DNA of 5,608 nt from assembly GCA_001776475.1 (NCBI GenBank), contig MFBQ01000032.1, positions 1 to 5,608 on the forward strand. Reading direction: 5' to 3'. Shown piece after piece: positions 5,269 to 5,608 of this stretch. Position numbers and translations under genes: made by a program. Position 1 is the stretch's first letter. Every line of letters begins with the position of its first letter. The DNA comes from Candidatus Curtissbacteria bacterium RIFCSPLOWO2_01_FULL_41_18 (GTDB taxonomy: Bacteria > Patescibacteriota > Microgenomatia > Curtissbacterales > GWA2-41-24). The notes below the pieces were generated by a model, which did not search any database, had not been told where the DNA came from, and saw nothing but the letters and a program-made list of their open reading frames with translations.

Positions 5269-5608
5269 TTAGCTGCCTATATGACAACCTAAATTTTCAA
5301 GTTTTCTTGCGAGCTCAGATGTTTTTTGAATACCAAATGGAATGGGAATTTTGCGGCTTGCACTTTCGTTTCCCGGTAAAACAAGACAGGTTGAAATATC
5401 CCCTGGACTTGATTTAAGAGCCTCATAAACTTTAGAAAGTAAGGTTCTGTCGGCAGTTCTGGGGATAACTACTTCAAAAATCTCACTTTCTGTTTCTTGC
5501 CTTTCCAGTTCTTTTTCCAGAAGGCTAATTTTTTCGGCGATTAAAATTGGCGTTTCCTCTCCAATTTCTAATTTGCCCCAAACGACAATGATTTGATCTG
5601 CAGAAAGA
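5269..5608 (-). CDS. dnaE: DNA polymerase III subunit alpha, C-terminal end (5' part outside window)
   Basis: A minus-strand frame is open from the right edge (first full codon at 5607-5605) to TAA at 5271-5269, giving the last 112 residues of a longer protein. It begins with QIIVVWGKLEIGEETPILIAEKI, here read in two parts (QIIVVWGKLEI then GEETPILIAEKI), which matches the OB-fold strand pattern near the end of bacterial DnaE (VxVxGxxxxxxxxxxLIAExI), followed by a charged linker (LEKELERQE) and a C-terminal alpha/beta segment with LLSKVYEALKSSPGD, then IPFGIQKTSELARKLENLG. The latter corresponds to the E-L-L-x-x-L-x-x-L pattern of the DnaE tail. DnaE is the replicative polymerase subunit; its PHP, palm and fingers domains would lie upstream. 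The identification rests on the OB-fold and tail only, because no catalytic motif is in view; another OB-fold protein is the alternative. It runs in the same direction as rplS, which has its own promoter. Confidence 0.75.
   Translation of the reverse strand, partial: LSADQIIVVWGKLEIGEETPILIAEKISLLEKELERQETESEIFEVVIPRTADRTLLSKVYEALKSSPGDISTCLVLPGNESASRKIPIPFGIQKTSELARKLENLGCHIGS

Noticed and set aside
5219..5287. N-terminal extension of L19 to the ATG at 5287
   Set aside because: The added 23 residues do not resemble the L19 N-terminus, would overlap the dnaE end by 19 bases and would cross a good promoter.

Overview
This 5.6 kb window is a dense bacterial chromosomal segment carrying nine genes (seven complete, two cut by the window edges) and almost no intergenic DNA. 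The right half is clearly bacterial: ribosomal protein L19, RNase HII and a YraN-type nuclease-like protein in the order found in many bacterial genomes. Several traits suggest a Patescibacteria/CPR (Microgenomates-like) genome: a PfkB kinase with a Cys-containing N-terminal insert ending in GEKIP, a ribulose-phosphate-epimerase homologue without the usual metal-binding histidines, a short L19, overlapping or abutting genes, and no Shine-Dalgarno sequence before any of the seven visible starts. The lineage is an inference from remembered family features, not a computed placement.

Left block, + strand (1-3991): the C-terminal part of a metallo-beta-lactamase/beta-CASP ribonuclease, then an RPE-like TIM-barrel protein, a LOG-family Rossmann protein (nucleoside-monophosphate phosphoribohydrolase-like), a PfkB-family sugar/nucleoside kinase, and a D-2-hydroxyacid dehydrogenase. 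Gaps are 11, 8, -4 and 23 bases, so this is probably one operon. The LOG and PfkB genes share an ATGA stop/start.

Right block, - strand (3981-5608): transcription runs right to left through the C-terminal end of DNA polymerase III alpha (dnaE), a 50-base gap holding a good sigma70-type promoter, then rplS, rnhB and yraN. The rplS stop abuts the rnhB start, and rnhB and yraN share ATGA. The two blocks converge and overlap by 11 bases at 3981-3991, with no hairpin terminator visible.

The right block serves information processing (replication, ribosome, removal of RNA from DNA). Four left-block genes look like small-molecule metabolism and could form a pentose/nucleotide salvage route: kinase makes a phosphorylated sugar or nucleotide, LOG releases ribose 5-phosphate, and the epimerase works on pentulose phosphates. 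That link is a hypothesis from family and order only. I found no tRNA, rRNA, CRISPR, insertion sequence or other mobile element, and there is no gene-free stretch over 300 bases.
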